NCBI GenBank assembly: GCA_021785055.1
Contig: JAJYGS010000063.1
Coordinates: 1 to 19,358, forward strand
Source: Nitrospirota bacterium
GTDB lineage: Bacteria > Nitrospirota > JACRHJ01
Direction: 5' to 3'
DNA: 19,358 nucleotides
The notes under the pieces are model-generated. The model saw only the letters and a program-made list of their open reading frames with translations, was not told the DNA's origin and did not search any database. Within the stretch, counting starts at the first letter, position 1, and each line of letters starts with the position of its first letter. Below, one piece after another: positions 1 through 7,151 of this stretch. The translations under genes were made by a program, and so were the position numbers.

Positions 1-1
1 G

Positions 2-946
2 CTGAACGCCGAGGCAAGCTCCATCCTTCTCTACGACGACGGAGGCGCCCTGAAGTTTGTGCACCTGTTCGGCAAGGGCTCAGGCGTCCTGAAGGGCAGG
101 CAGGTAATAATCGGCGAGGGCATAACCGGCTGGGTGGCGCGGGAGGGGACGCCGGTACTGGTGAACGATGTGCACTCCGACCCGCGCTTCTCCGGCAAGT
201 ACGACAAGGAGACGGGGTTTAAAACCCGTTCCATGCTCTGCGTCCCGCTCAAGCTTGAGGGCAAAATCATCGGCATACTGGAGGTTCTGAACAAGAAGGA
301 CGGCGAGGAGTTCTCCGAACAGGACGCGAAGATTCTGTTCTCGTTGGCGGACCACGCCGCCCTGTCCATTTACCGGACGAAGTCCAACGAGGCCTCGCAC
401 AGCGATTTTATACAGGTAACCGAGATACTCCTTTCCGCGATGGACTATCACATCCCGGAGCAGAAGGGGCACGCAAGGCGCGTGGCCAGGTATTCCGTGA
501 AGCTCGCCAAGGACATGGGACTTAACGAGGGCGAGCAGAAGAAGATCTATTTCGGCGCGTTGCTGCACGACATAGGGCTTTTGAAATTCGGCAAGGACGA
601 ACACTGGGGCATGCAGAAGTTCGAGCTTCATCCCTCGCTGGGCTACGACATGATAAAGGCCATCAGCATCTGGGGGCCGACGGCATCCCTCGTGCTTTCC
701 CACCACGAGCGCTACGACGGCAACGGCTACCCAAGGGGAATCTCCGGGACGGAAATACCGCTCGGCGCAAGGATAATCGGCGTGGCCGAGGCGTTCGACG
801 CCATGATAAGCGCAAAATCCTACAAACCCGCGAAGAGCTTCGAGGAGGCCCTCTCCGAGCTCAAGACCAACTCCGGGACCCAGTTCGACCCCACCGTCGT
901 AGACGTCTTCGCCGCGAATTTCAAAAAAGAAGACGTCATGGAGTGA
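2..946 (+). CDS. GAF + HD-GYP domain regulator, 5' partial
   Basis: The reading frame is open from base 2, so the gene begins upstream of the window; the GTG at 59 lies inside the GAF domain and is not the true start. The visible protein opens with a GAF sensor domain (about the first 125 residues; signature stretch IGEGITGWVAREG, then RSMLCVPL). An HD-GYP domain follows. Counting from the GTG at 59, the HD pair is H170-D171, with H191, the HHERYDGNGYP motif near 215-225, FDAMISAKSY and GTQFDP. HD-GYP proteins hydrolyse cyclic di-GMP to pGpG or GMP at a two- or three-metal site. The usual HDIGK reads HDIGL here, so the conserved lysine is missing and activity is less certain. A GAF-HD-GYP protein would be a cytoplasmic, ligand-controlled phosphodiesterase. 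It may be linked to the c-di-GMP-type MshEN domain on the secretion ATPase at 4954, but that link is inferred. Confidence 0.88.
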   Translation: MNAEASSILLYDDGGALKFVHLFGKGSGVLKGRQVIIGEGITGWVAREGTPVLVNDVHSDPRFSGKYDKETGFKTRSMLCVPLKLEGKIIGILEVLNKKDGEEFSEQDAKILFSLADHAALSIYRTKSNEASHSDFIQVTEILLSAMDYHIPEQKGHARRVARYSVKLAKDMGLNEGEQKKIYFGALLHDIGLLKFGKDEHWGMQKFELHPSLGYDMIKAISIWGPTASLVLSHHERYDGNGYPRGISGTEIPLGARIIGVAEAFDAMISAKSYKPAKSFEEALSELKTNSGTQFDPTVVDVFAANFKKEDVME

Positions 947-955
947 GGTTGCGCC

Positions 956-994
956 GTCCCGGCGAACGCGGTTCACGCCGCTTCCGGCAGGGAC
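956..994 (+). other. imperfect GC-rich hairpin after HD-GYP gene
   Basis: GTCCC at 956-960 pairs with GGGAC at 990-994, and an inner GCGG/CCGC pair lies near a TTCA loop. It starts 10 bp after the stop codon. No T-run follows, so it is not a standard intrinsic terminator; it may stabilise the 3' end of the transcript. Confidence 0.25.
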
Positions 995-1153
995 ACAATC
1001 CGTTATTTCACTCTCTTAATAACCATTCCCGTTTACTTTGCCAACCCATTGCCGGTCAACATCAATTTATATATAAACTGGAAAAACGACGGGTTTTCAG
1101 CCGGTAGCGAATTCGGGCGGGTTTCATGGGGTTCACGCGATTATATACTTGAC

Positions 1154-1195
1154 AGACCTAAAAGACATAAATAAGATTTTATATGGGTCTTTTTT
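1154..1195 (+). terminator. possible terminator of the HD-GYP transcript
   Basis: AGACC (1154-1158) pairs with GGTCT (1186-1190), and a run of six T follows at 1190-1195. The stem is short and the loop long and AT-rich, so the call is weak. The same bases include a TTGACA (1149-1154) with TAAGAT 17 nt later, which could instead be a plus-strand promoter, although no plus-strand gene follows. The rest of 947-1218 holds nothing else I can support. Confidence 0.3.
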
Positions 1196-1218
1196 ATCCT
1201 GCGTTCTATTGATGGAAA

Positions 1219-2418
1219 TTAAACGTGATAAACCAGTTTTTCCAAAATTCTGAAATCCACTTCAATATATTCCTCGTCATTAATGTTGGGATAGCTGATT
1301 AATCCCAGCTTAAACATTTTTTGGAAATCCCGCGTTCTTGTGCTGGGAGTATTTTTATAAAACACCAAAACCTGAGGCAAATTATAAAATTTCTTAAGCG
1401 GTATAGGTTGCCCTTGTTGAATTAAAAATTGAATAATATCAACAATCCGATGGTTTATTTTTATTTCCTGTTCACGTTTGCTTCTCAAAAGATAACGCAC
1501 ATAATCTAATAGCATAAGGCTTTTTACTTTTTTCAGAGATCGCGCTTTTACTTTCCTTATTTCATCTCTATATCCCTCCAGGCCCCAAATGATAAACTCA
1601 AGCGGATCCAAGGTTACTCGGATATTGTGAAGGTGGGTTATATATTCATTTCTATGGGCGCTCCAGAAGTTCGCCAACGACCAAAAACAGTAGTTGTTAA
1701 TGCCATGAATGCTTAATATTAAGGCCTCCACAGCCCTTGCGGTCCTTCCATTTCCATCACCAAACGGATGTATTTCGGTTAGATAATAATGCGCCATAAT
1801 TGCCTTTACAATAGGGAAAGAACTTATTATTCCAGTTTCTTTTCTATTTATCCATTCAACGAGGTTTTTCATTGCGGTTTCAATTTCGCTTTCGGTAAGG
1901 CATAGGGTTTGCTTTCTTGGCTCTCCAAAAGACGTTGTAAAGTTGCTTCTATATTTACCGGGTGTATTCGAAACATAATTCATTCCATCTGTAAAATAAG
2001 TATGGATTTGCTTGATTACCTGTTCCGTTACTATTGGATTATCTTTATTATCCAACACAAAACTGAGAATAAAGCGGTAGGCTTTGCGCGAATTATCCGC
2101 TTCTTGTTCTTTTCTTTCCAGTGTTTCGCCAATTTCAGCTTTTCTCAAACCTTCTTCGGTTTCTTCTTTATCTAAATTTACGCCTTCAAGAGATAAAGTT
2201 GAACCTATCACAGAAACAAGCTCGCTGCGCAATATCTTATCAGTCGAATCTGGGAAAGAGGGAGATTCTTTAATAAACTGGTCTATTGACTTAATATCAC
2301 TCAAGGCAGAATATAATTTATTAATTGTCTCAGAAGGAATACTCCTTTTTGCCTCTATCCGCTCTACTAAATTAAATTTAATAAGGTCTTCATACGTTAA
2401 GGTTAAATCAGTCAGCAT
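1219..2418 (-). CDS. Fic domain protein (probable AMP transferase)
   Basis: This is a 399-residue Fic family protein. The catalytic loop HPFGDGNGRTAR (residues 217-228) matches HxFx(D/E)GNGRxxR completely, including the catalytic His217. Such enzymes usually transfer AMP from ATP to a hydroxyl side chain of a target protein. The N-terminal part contains TLSLEG (74-79), which fits the (S/T)xxxE(G/N) auto-inhibitory helix with Glu78, so the enzyme is likely self-inhibited (class II, inhibitor helix N-terminal). The C-terminal 80 residues resemble a winged-helix region (RTRDFQKMFKLGLISY), possibly DNA-binding. GGAGGTG lies five bases before the ATG at 2418, which supports this start. The gene is much more AT-rich than its neighbours, stands alone on the minus strand and carries its own complex promoter. 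It looks like an acquired cargo gene inserted between unrelated loci. The target is unknown. Confidence 0.9.
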   Translation of the reverse strand: MLTDLTLTYEDLIKFNLVERIEAKRSIPSETINKLYSALSDIKSIDQFIKESPSFPDSTDKILRSELVSVIGSTLSLEGVNLDKEETEEGLRKAEIGETLERKEQEADNSRKAYRFILSFVLDNKDNPIVTEQVIKQIHTYFTDGMNYVSNTPGKYRSNFTTSFGEPRKQTLCLTESEIETAMKNLVEWINRKETGIISSFPIVKAIMAHYYLTEIHPFGDGNGRTARAVEALILSIHGINNYCFWSLANFWSAHRNEYITHLHNIRVTLDPLEFIIWGLEGYRDEIRKVKARSLKKVKSLMLLDYVRYLLRSKREQEIKINHRIVDIIQFLIQQGQPIPLKKFYNLPQVLVFYKNTPSTRTRDFQKMFKLGLISYPNINDEEYIEVDFRILEKLVYHV

Positions 2419-2443
2419 TTCAACACCTCCATGTTCTTTATAA

Positions 2444-2471
2444 ATTATATATTTTGCATGGAAAAATGCAA
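2444..2471 (-). promoter_or_regulatory. fic promoter
   Basis: Reading the minus strand, TATAAT (2449-2444) is a perfect -10 element, and TTGCAT (2471-2466) sits 16 nt upstream in the -35 position. Transcription would start near 2437, giving a short leader that contains the GGAGGTG ribosome site. The -35 hexamer is itself one of the repeated boxes described in the next entry, so a protein bound there would block RNA polymerase. Confidence 0.5.
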
Positions 2472-2572
2472 GAAAAAAAGCAAGCGGATTTGCAAATTAT
2501 TTTGCACTGTTTTTTACAATATATTTAATGACTTAACCTATTATTAATATAAATATGCAATAAAAAATGCAA
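2454..2572. repeat. 12-nt phased (A/T)TGCA(A/T) box array upstream of fic
   Basis: Plus-strand boxes begin at 2454 (TTGCAT), 2466 (ATGCAA), 2478 (AAGCAA, one mismatch), 2490 (TTGCAA), 2502 (TTGCAC) and 2514 (TTACAA, one mismatch), all exactly 12 nt apart. A separate pair, ATGCAA at 2555 and 2567, is also 12 nt apart. The 2454 and 2466 boxes form a perfect inverted repeat with a 6-nt gap. The array covers and extends upstream of the fic promoter, so it is probably an operator for a cooperative DNA-binding protein, perhaps Fic itself through its winged-helix C terminus. Iteron-like or purely low-complexity origins are alternatives, because the region is AT-rich. Confidence 0.5.
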
Positions 2573-2672
2573 ATATAATTTGAATCATAACTCGGGGTAG
2601 TTTAAGGGCTTTTTTACGGGCGTATTACGGTTTTTCGCGTCACGGCGGCAAAGCATAAAGGATTATTTATAA

Positions 2673-2709
2673 AATAAAGGCCGCCTGGGATTTCCAGACG
2701 GCCTTTATT
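2673..2709 (-). terminator. terminator of the cytochrome gene
   Basis: A 16-bp stem with a single C/A mismatch is formed by 2673-2688 and 2694-2709 around a 5-nt loop. Read on the minus strand it ends CCTTTATT and continues into TTATAAATAATCC, a broken U-rich tail. It lies 20 bp beyond the stop codon of the minus-strand cytochrome gene. Confidence 0.75.
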
Positions 2710-2729
2710 CAAAAAAAGAACTTATAAAA

Positions 2730-3059
2730 CTACTTCTTATGACACTTGTTGCAGGTCTTCGCGGAGACGCCGAACGCTATCTTGCCGTTGTGGCACGCGC
2801 CGCAGAACTTGCCGGCCTTGATGTCCGACATCGTGATCTTGTCGGCTCCCTTCTTCATGTGGAAGAGCTTCATGTGGCAGTTCTTGCAAGTAACACTCTT
2901 CCCGTTTACCTTCTGCTTCAAATGGAAGGAGTGGGAATAGGTGACCGCACCTTCACTCCCGACATTCGTGAGCTGGAAATCCGGGGGAGCGGCAAATACT
3001 ACGCCCGCGATTGCGAGGGCCATGACAGCCGCCATCGTAAGTATAAGCAGTTTTTTCAT
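2730..3059 (-). CDS. secreted triheme c7-type cytochrome
   Basis: The product is a 109-residue precursor. It starts MKKLLILTMAAVMALAIAG and has a signal peptide probably cut after VFA or VFAA, which sends it to the periplasm. Three CxxCH heme-binding motifs follow: CKNCH, CGACH and CNKCH, the last one ending the protein as CNKCHKK. The spacing and the sequence around them (YSHSFHLK, GKFCGACHNGKIAFGV) match the c7-type triheme cytochrome domain seen in Geobacter-like bacteria and Nitrospirota. Extra His residues (SHSFH, MKLFHMK) could serve as distal ligands. The likely job is electron transfer in the periplasm. The ATG at 3059 is chosen because AAAGGAGGTG sits just before it and the signal peptide begins there; an in-frame extension to 3149 exists but has no support. 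The gene stands alone, with its own promoter and terminator. Confidence 0.93.
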   Translation of the reverse strand: MKKLLILTMAAVMALAIAGVVFAAPPDFQLTNVGSEGAVTYSHSFHLKQKVNGKSVTCKNCHMKLFHMKKGADKITMSDIKAGKFCGACHNGKIAFGVSAKTCNKCHKK

Positions 3060-3151
3060 TTTTTCACCTCCTTTCTTTTTGAAGAGCTTTGAGGGAAAAT
3101 TACCTCTCGGCATTAGACGACTTGAACGCGAACAAGGTTGACAATCCAATA

Positions 3152-3180
3152 AAAATACTATTCAAAGATTAAAATGTCAA
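3152..3180 (-). promoter_or_regulatory. cytochrome gene promoter
   Basis: On the minus strand, a perfect -35 TTGACA (3180-3175) is followed after 17 nt by TATTTT (3157-3152), which matches 4 of 6 bases of the -10 consensus. The predicted leader is about 85 nt long. A second TTGACA on the plus strand at 3138-3143 makes the two hexamers an inverted repeat, which could also be an operator. Confidence 0.45.
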
Positions 3181-3235
3181 TAGCATTATTATGAAAATTC
3201 GATAAAAAAATGGTGTCCTGTAATAGAGCTTAATG

Positions 3236-3241
3236 TATAAT
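3236..3241 (+). promoter_or_regulatory. -10 element of the DUF1858 gene
   Basis: TATAAT at 3236-3241 is a perfect -10 sequence 37 nt before the ATG at 3278. No convincing -35 hexamer lies at the right distance, so the promoter may be weak or need an activator. Confidence 0.35.
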
Positions 3242-3277
3242 AATAACAATGGTTCAATAAAACAGGAGGTCCGGCAA

Positions 3278-3487
3278 ATGTCGATAAAGGTCGATAAAAA
3301 TACGATAATAGGCGAAGCCATTAAAGCGGATCCCGAAATCAGGAAGGTTATCGAAAAGCATTTCGGAAACGGGTGCTTTACCTGTCCCGGCATAAACATG
3401 GAGTCGATAGGCTTTGGCTCGCTAATGCATAACCTCGACCCACAGAAGGTGGTTGACGAGATAAACGAAACCCTTTCAAAAAAATAA
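3278..3487 (+). CDS. DUF1858 domain small protein
   Basis: A 69-residue cytoplasmic protein with the compact helical DUF1858 fold: an N-terminal IKVDKNTIIGEAIKADPEI stretch, then HFGNGCFTCPG, then a C-terminal helix LDPQKVVDEINETL. The Cys33-x-x-Cys36 pair is typical of the family, which occurs alone or fused to hydroxylamine-reductase-like and other redox proteins in anaerobes. Its molecular function is not established. AGGAGGT ends 8 nt before the ATG at 3278; a longer in-frame start at 3233 overlaps the promoter -10 and lacks a ribosome site. It is divergent from the cytochrome gene, so the two may share a control region. Confidence 0.88.
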   Translation: MSIKVDKNTIIGEAIKADPEIRKVIEKHFGNGCFTCPGINMESIGFGSLMHNLDPQKVVDEINETLSKK

Positions 3488-3651
3488 CCGTCCCTGCCCA
3501 GGGGGCCGGGTGATGGAGGGCTTGCGCGTTTGCCTGTATTATTCCGCAGTGTTAGCTCGTTTTCGCTCATCGCCCCTCCCTGCAACGCTCTAAGTTAAAA
3601 AAATTTAAGGGATTTAAGGAGTCCGAGGTGCGCATTTTTGCGAAATTTAAC

Positions 3652-3681
3652 TTGAATAAAAATCCGTTTTTAATATATAAT
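3652..3681 (+). promoter_or_regulatory. promoter of the secretion operon
   Basis: TTGAAT (3652-3657) and a perfect TATAAT (3676-3681) are 18 nt apart, giving a start near 3688 and a leader of about 44 nt before the ATG at 3732. It is the only promoter-like sequence I see between 3488 and 3731. The rest of that spacer contains GC-rich partial inverted repeats (GGAGGGC at 3514, GCCCCTCC near 3571) of unclear role. Confidence 0.55.
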
Positions 3682-3731
3682 CGGAGACGAAAAAGCCCTT
3701 GGCAGTAAAAGCCGTGCTCTGAAAGGTACCG

Positions 3732-4937
3732 ATGCCAGTTTTTGTTTACAAGGCCGGGAGAGAAGACGGAAGCGTTTTCGTAAAGGAGGCGGAAGCCGAA
3801 AGCCCGGAGGTGCTCAGGAAGGAGCTGGAAGATAACGGCTATCTCGTGCTCCATCTCGCGCAACGCCGCGCCCTTGGGCTGGGAGCGGATTTCTTTAAGA
3901 AACGGCAGAAGACCGAGGACTTCCTGGTGTTCAACCAGGAGTTGCTGGTGCTCATCAAGGCAGGCCTGCCCATAGTCCAGTCCCTTGACATTCTGGCGGA
4001 GAGGACGCCGCTCCCGGCGTTCAAGGACGCCCTTGTGGACGTCAAGACGGAGATACGGGGCGGCAAGGCCTTGTCAGACGCCATGGCCAGGCACCCAAGG
4101 TTTTTCCCGGAGCTTTACTGCAACTCGCTTCGCGCAGGCGAGCGCACCGGCAACCTGGCCGAGGTGCTGGGACGCTTCATAATATACCAGAAAAAACTGC
4201 TCGACGTGAAGAGGAAGCTTAAGACGGCGGTAACCTATCCGATATTCCTCGTCGGCGTAACGGTACTTCTCCTTGTATTCCTTCTTACGTACGTCGTGCC
4301 TTCCTTTACCCAGATATATGCGGATACCCAGTCGAGCTTGCCAATGCCGACGATAATACTGATGAGCGTCACGAGGTTCCTGAAGACTTATATATTATTT
4401 TTCATAGCCCTGGGCGCAGCCCTGGTCTTTGCCTTCCGGGCATGGTATAGAACCGACGCGGGCAGGCTTAAAGCGGATTCCTATCTCCTGAAGCTCCCGC
4501 TTCTCGGCGGGACCGTCATGGGCTACATCATCAGCACCATGACCAGGACCCTGGCGACGATACTCTCCGGCGGCATCCCGATGCTCCAGGCCCTGGAGAT
4601 GGTCTCGAAATCCATTACGAACCGCGCTATCTCCGAAAAACTCAAGTATGCCCAGGAGAGGGTGCGGGAGGGGATAAGCCTGGCCGCGGCGTTTGAGGAA
4701 ACCAGGATAATGCCCGTCATGACAATCAGGATGATAGAGGTCGGGGAGGCCACGGGCGCGCTTGAGAGCATGCTGGACGATATTTCGACTTTTTATGAAG
4801 ACGAGGTGAACGTAAAGGTGCAGAGAATGACCAACCTTATCGAACCGGTGATAATGCTTTCAATGGGTGTCGTCGTGGGCGCCATAGTAATCATAATGTA
4901 CCTGCCGATATTCGAGCTGGCGGGAACAGTAAAGTAA
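3732..4937 (+). CDS. type II secretion / type IV pilus inner-membrane platform protein (GspF/PilC)
   Basis: A 401-residue polytopic protein of the GspF/PilC family, the platform on which the ATPase drives pseudopilus assembly. It begins MPVFVYKAGREDG, the usual GspF-type start. It then shows two T2SSF repeats: FNQELLVLIKAGLPIVQSLDIL near residue 65 and MTRTLATILSGGIPMLQALEM near 265. Each is followed by the typical AGERTGNL or IEVGEATGAL motif. Hydrophobic segments lie at about 168-190, 215-235 and 370-392. The length is normal for the family. It is the first gene of the operon; AAAGGT lies before the ATG and only 16 bp separate it from the ATPase gene. Confidence 0.93.
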   Translation: MPVFVYKAGREDGSVFVKEAEAESPEVLRKELEDNGYLVLHLAQRRALGLGADFFKKRQKTEDFLVFNQELLVLIKAGLPIVQSLDILAERTPLPAFKDALVDVKTEIRGGKALSDAMARHPRFFPELYCNSLRAGERTGNLAEVLGRFIIYQKKLLDVKRKLKTAVTYPIFLVGVTVLLLVFLLTYVVPSFTQIYADTQSSLPMPTIILMSVTRFLKTYILFFIALGAALVFAFRAWYRTDAGRLKADSYLLKLPLLGGTVMGYIISTMTRTLATILSGGIPMLQALEMVSKSITNRAISEKLKYAQERVREGISLAAAFEETRIMPVMTIRMIEVGEATGALESMLDDISTFYEDEVNVKVQRMTNLIEPVIMLSMGVVVGAIVIIMYLPIFELAGTVK

Positions 4938-4953
4938 GGACCTGTCGGACTAA

Positions 4954-7149
4954 ATGGAAGAGAACCTTAAGACCTCCGGAAAAAGCGCATCCGTCGAGCC
5001 GACACCGGACACGGCGGCTGAGAAGGCCACCATCCTCGTTGTGGACGACGAGCACGACCTGCTCGCGCTGATCTCCAAGATTCTTACGTCGAGCGGTTTT
5101 CCCGTCCTCTCCGCCTCCAACGGCATCGACGCCCTGGAGAAGGTGAAGGAGGCCTCTCCCGACCTTGTCCTGCTCGATTACATGATGCCCGGCATGAACG
5201 GCCTGGACGTCTTAAAGGAGATAAAGAAGCTGCGCTCGGATACGGCGGTAATAATCATAACGGGCCGCGGAAGCGAGACAACCGCGGCGGACTCCATAAA
5301 GATGGGCGCGGCGGGCTATATACCCAAGCCGTTCGACAGGGAAAGCCTCATAGGCGCCGTGAGGCGCGCCTTGAACGAGCGCAAGGAGCGCCTTGAGGCA
5401 GAAGACCGGGAGATAGTAAAAATATCCAGGATGGTCGGCAAACAGCGCATCGGCGATGTCATTACTTCAAAGGGGTATGCGAGCCCGACGGAGATAGAAA
5501 ACGTCCTGGAGACCGCAAAGAATGTCGAAAAGAGGGTGGGGCAGGTCCTGCTGGAGGCCGGGGTAATATCCGAAGAGCAGCTTGCAAGGAGCCTCGCGTT
5601 CCAGCACGGCGTCAAGTTCATAAACCTCTTCAACTTCCACATCGAGCCGCGCTTCTTCGAGACAATCTCCTACGAGCTTATGGACCGCTACCAGTTCGTA
5701 CCGTACGAAGAGGAAGGCGGAAGGCTCATTATCGCCGTCTCCGACCCGACGAATATCATCATGGTGGACGAACTGGAGCTTCTCCTGGGCCGGCCCCTGG
5801 GGATATGCGTGGCGACAAAGGCGGCCATCGCCGAGGCCCTGAAGCGGAGCGAGGGTTCCCAGAGGGTGCTGAAGGAGGTTACCGAGGAGTTCAAGCTCCA
5901 CCTCGTGAAGGAGACCGAGGAGGGCGAGGAGACGCTTTCCATGGACCGCCTGGGCGAGGAGATAAGCCCGATTATAAAGCTGGTGGACACGATACTCTTT
6001 TCCGCAATCCAGAAGCGGGCCTCCGACATACACATAGAATCTGACGAGATGCACGTCATAGTGAAGTACAGGATAGACGGCGTGCTCTACCGGGCCATGG
6101 ACCCTATCGACGCGCGTTTCCAGACGACCATCATCTCGCGCATCAAGATCATGTCCGAGCTCGACATCGCCGAGCGGCGCATCCCGCAGGACGGGCGTTT
6201 CAAGATAAAATTAAAGGACAAAAAGATAGATTTCCGCGTTTCCATAATGCCGTCCATATTCGGCGAGGACGTGGTCATCAGGATACTGGACAAGGAGTCC
6301 ATAACCGCCGACCTCCACGAGCTGCGGCTGGACCGCCTGGGCTACTCCGAAAACGACCTGAAGCGCTTCAGGAAGGCCGTCCTGGAGCCTTACGGCATGG
6401 TGCTGGTCACCGGCCCGACCGGCTCCGGCAAGACCACCACGCTCTACGCCGCCATAAGCGAGATAAACACGACGGAAGACAAGATGATAACCATCGAAGA
6501 CCCCGTCGAATACCAGCTTCCGGGCGTCGTGCAGATACCGGTCAACGAAAAGAAGGGCCTTACCTTTGCGCGCGGGCTGCGCTCAATCCTCCGGCACGAC
6601 CCCGACAAGATACTGGTGGGCGAGATAAGAGACCAGGAGACCGCGCAGATAGCCGTCGCGGCGGCCCTGACTGGGCACCTTGTCTTTACCACCGTCCATG
6701 CGAACAACGCCTTCGACGTCATAGGCCGGTTCACCAACATGGGCGTCGAGCCTTACAACTTCGTCAGCTCGCTTAACTGCATCCTGGCCCAGAGGCTGGT
6801 CAGGATAATATGCCAGAGCTGCAAGCGCCCCGCAAAACTCTCCAGGGAGCTTATCGCGGATTCCGGGCTCGACTACGACGACATGGTAAAAAAAGGCATA
6901 GTGTTTTACGAAGGCAGGGGCTGCGCGGAGTGCAACGGGACGGGATACAAGGGCAGGAAGGCCATAACGGAATTCCTCGACCTCTCCGACCGCATAAAGG
7001 AAATGATGCTTGAGAGGCGGCCCGTCTCCGAGCTCAGAAAAGCGGCGCTTGAGGAAGGCATGAGCACGCTCAGGCAGTCCGCGCTTCAAAAGGCTCTGGC
7101 CGGAGAGACCACCCTGCGCGAGATAAACAGGGTTACGTTCGTGGAGTGA
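4954..7149 (+). CDS. receiver-domain-fused secretion/pilus ATPase (GspE/PilB)
   Basis: A 731-residue assembly ATPase with an unusual N-terminal fusion. Residues 25-145 are a complete response-regulator receiver domain: acidic pair D31-D32, phospho-acceptor Asp75 in LLDYMMPGMNG, Thr103 and Lys125. Residues 164-300 are an MshEN/GspE-N domain (RIGDVITSKG, then RVGQVLLEAG with LARSLAFQ). Related MshEN domains bind c-di-GMP, but the first half here lacks the final Gln (Ala188). The ATPase core has Walker A GPTGSGKTTT (487-496), Asp box ITIEDPVEY (512-520), Walker B region ILVGEIRD (553-560) and His box HLVFTTVHANN (575-585). The zinc tetracysteine is C620, C623, C657 and C660. The enzyme hydrolyses ATP at the cytoplasmic face and powers PilC. 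The fused receiver suggests direct control by a histidine kinase. The gene slightly overlaps or abuts the PilM-like gene. Confidence 0.95.
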   Translation: MEENLKTSGKSASVEPTPDTAAEKATILVVDDEHDLLALISKILTSSGFPVLSASNGIDALEKVKEASPDLVLLDYMMPGMNGLDVLKEIKKLRSDTAVIIITGRGSETTAADSIKMGAAGYIPKPFDRESLIGAVRRALNERKERLEAEDREIVKISRMVGKQRIGDVITSKGYASPTEIENVLETAKNVEKRVGQVLLEAGVISEEQLARSLAFQHGVKFINLFNFHIEPRFFETISYELMDRYQFVPYEEEGGRLIIAVSDPTNIIMVDELELLLGRPLGICVATKAAIAEALKRSEGSQRVLKEVTEEFKLHLVKETEEGEETLSMDRLGEEISPIIKLVDTILFSAIQKRASDIHIESDEMHVIVKYRIDGVLYRAMDPIDARFQTTIISRIKIMSELDIAERRIPQDGRFKIKLKDKKIDFRVSIMPSIFGEDVVIRILDKESITADLHELRLDRLGYSENDLKRFRKAVLEPYGMVLVTGPTGSGKTTTLYAAISEINTTEDKMITIEDPVEYQLPGVVQIPVNEKKGLTFARGLRSILRHDPDKILVGEIRDQETAQIAVAAALTGHLVFTTVHANNAFDVIGRFTNMGVEPYNFVSSLNCILAQRLVRIICQSCKRPAKLSRELIADSGLDYDDMVKKGIVFYEGRGCAECNGTGYKGRKAITEFLDLSDRIKEMMLERRPVSELRKAALEEGMSTLRQSALQKALAGETTLREINRVTFVE

Positions 7150-7151
7150 AT

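Noticed and set aside
80..976. Open frame of 298 codons on the minus strand opposite the HD-GYP gene
   Set aside because: The plus-strand frame has clear GAF and HD-GYP motifs, while the antisense translation shows none.
1149..1177. TTGACA-17-TAAGAT promoter-like pair on the plus strand
   Set aside because: No plus-strand gene follows, and the bases overlap a terminator-like hairpin with a T-run; an antisense or small RNA promoter cannot be excluded but has no support.
3169..3585. Minus-strand open frame of 138 codons opposite the DUF1858 gene
   Set aside because: It has no ribosome site and its frame runs antisense to a well-supported small gene and across its promoter.
3688..3731. Possible c-di-GMP riboswitch in the leader of the secretion operon
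   Set aside because: The leader is only about 44 nt long and lacks the conserved GEMM core motifs; only a GGC/GCC mini-stem is seen.
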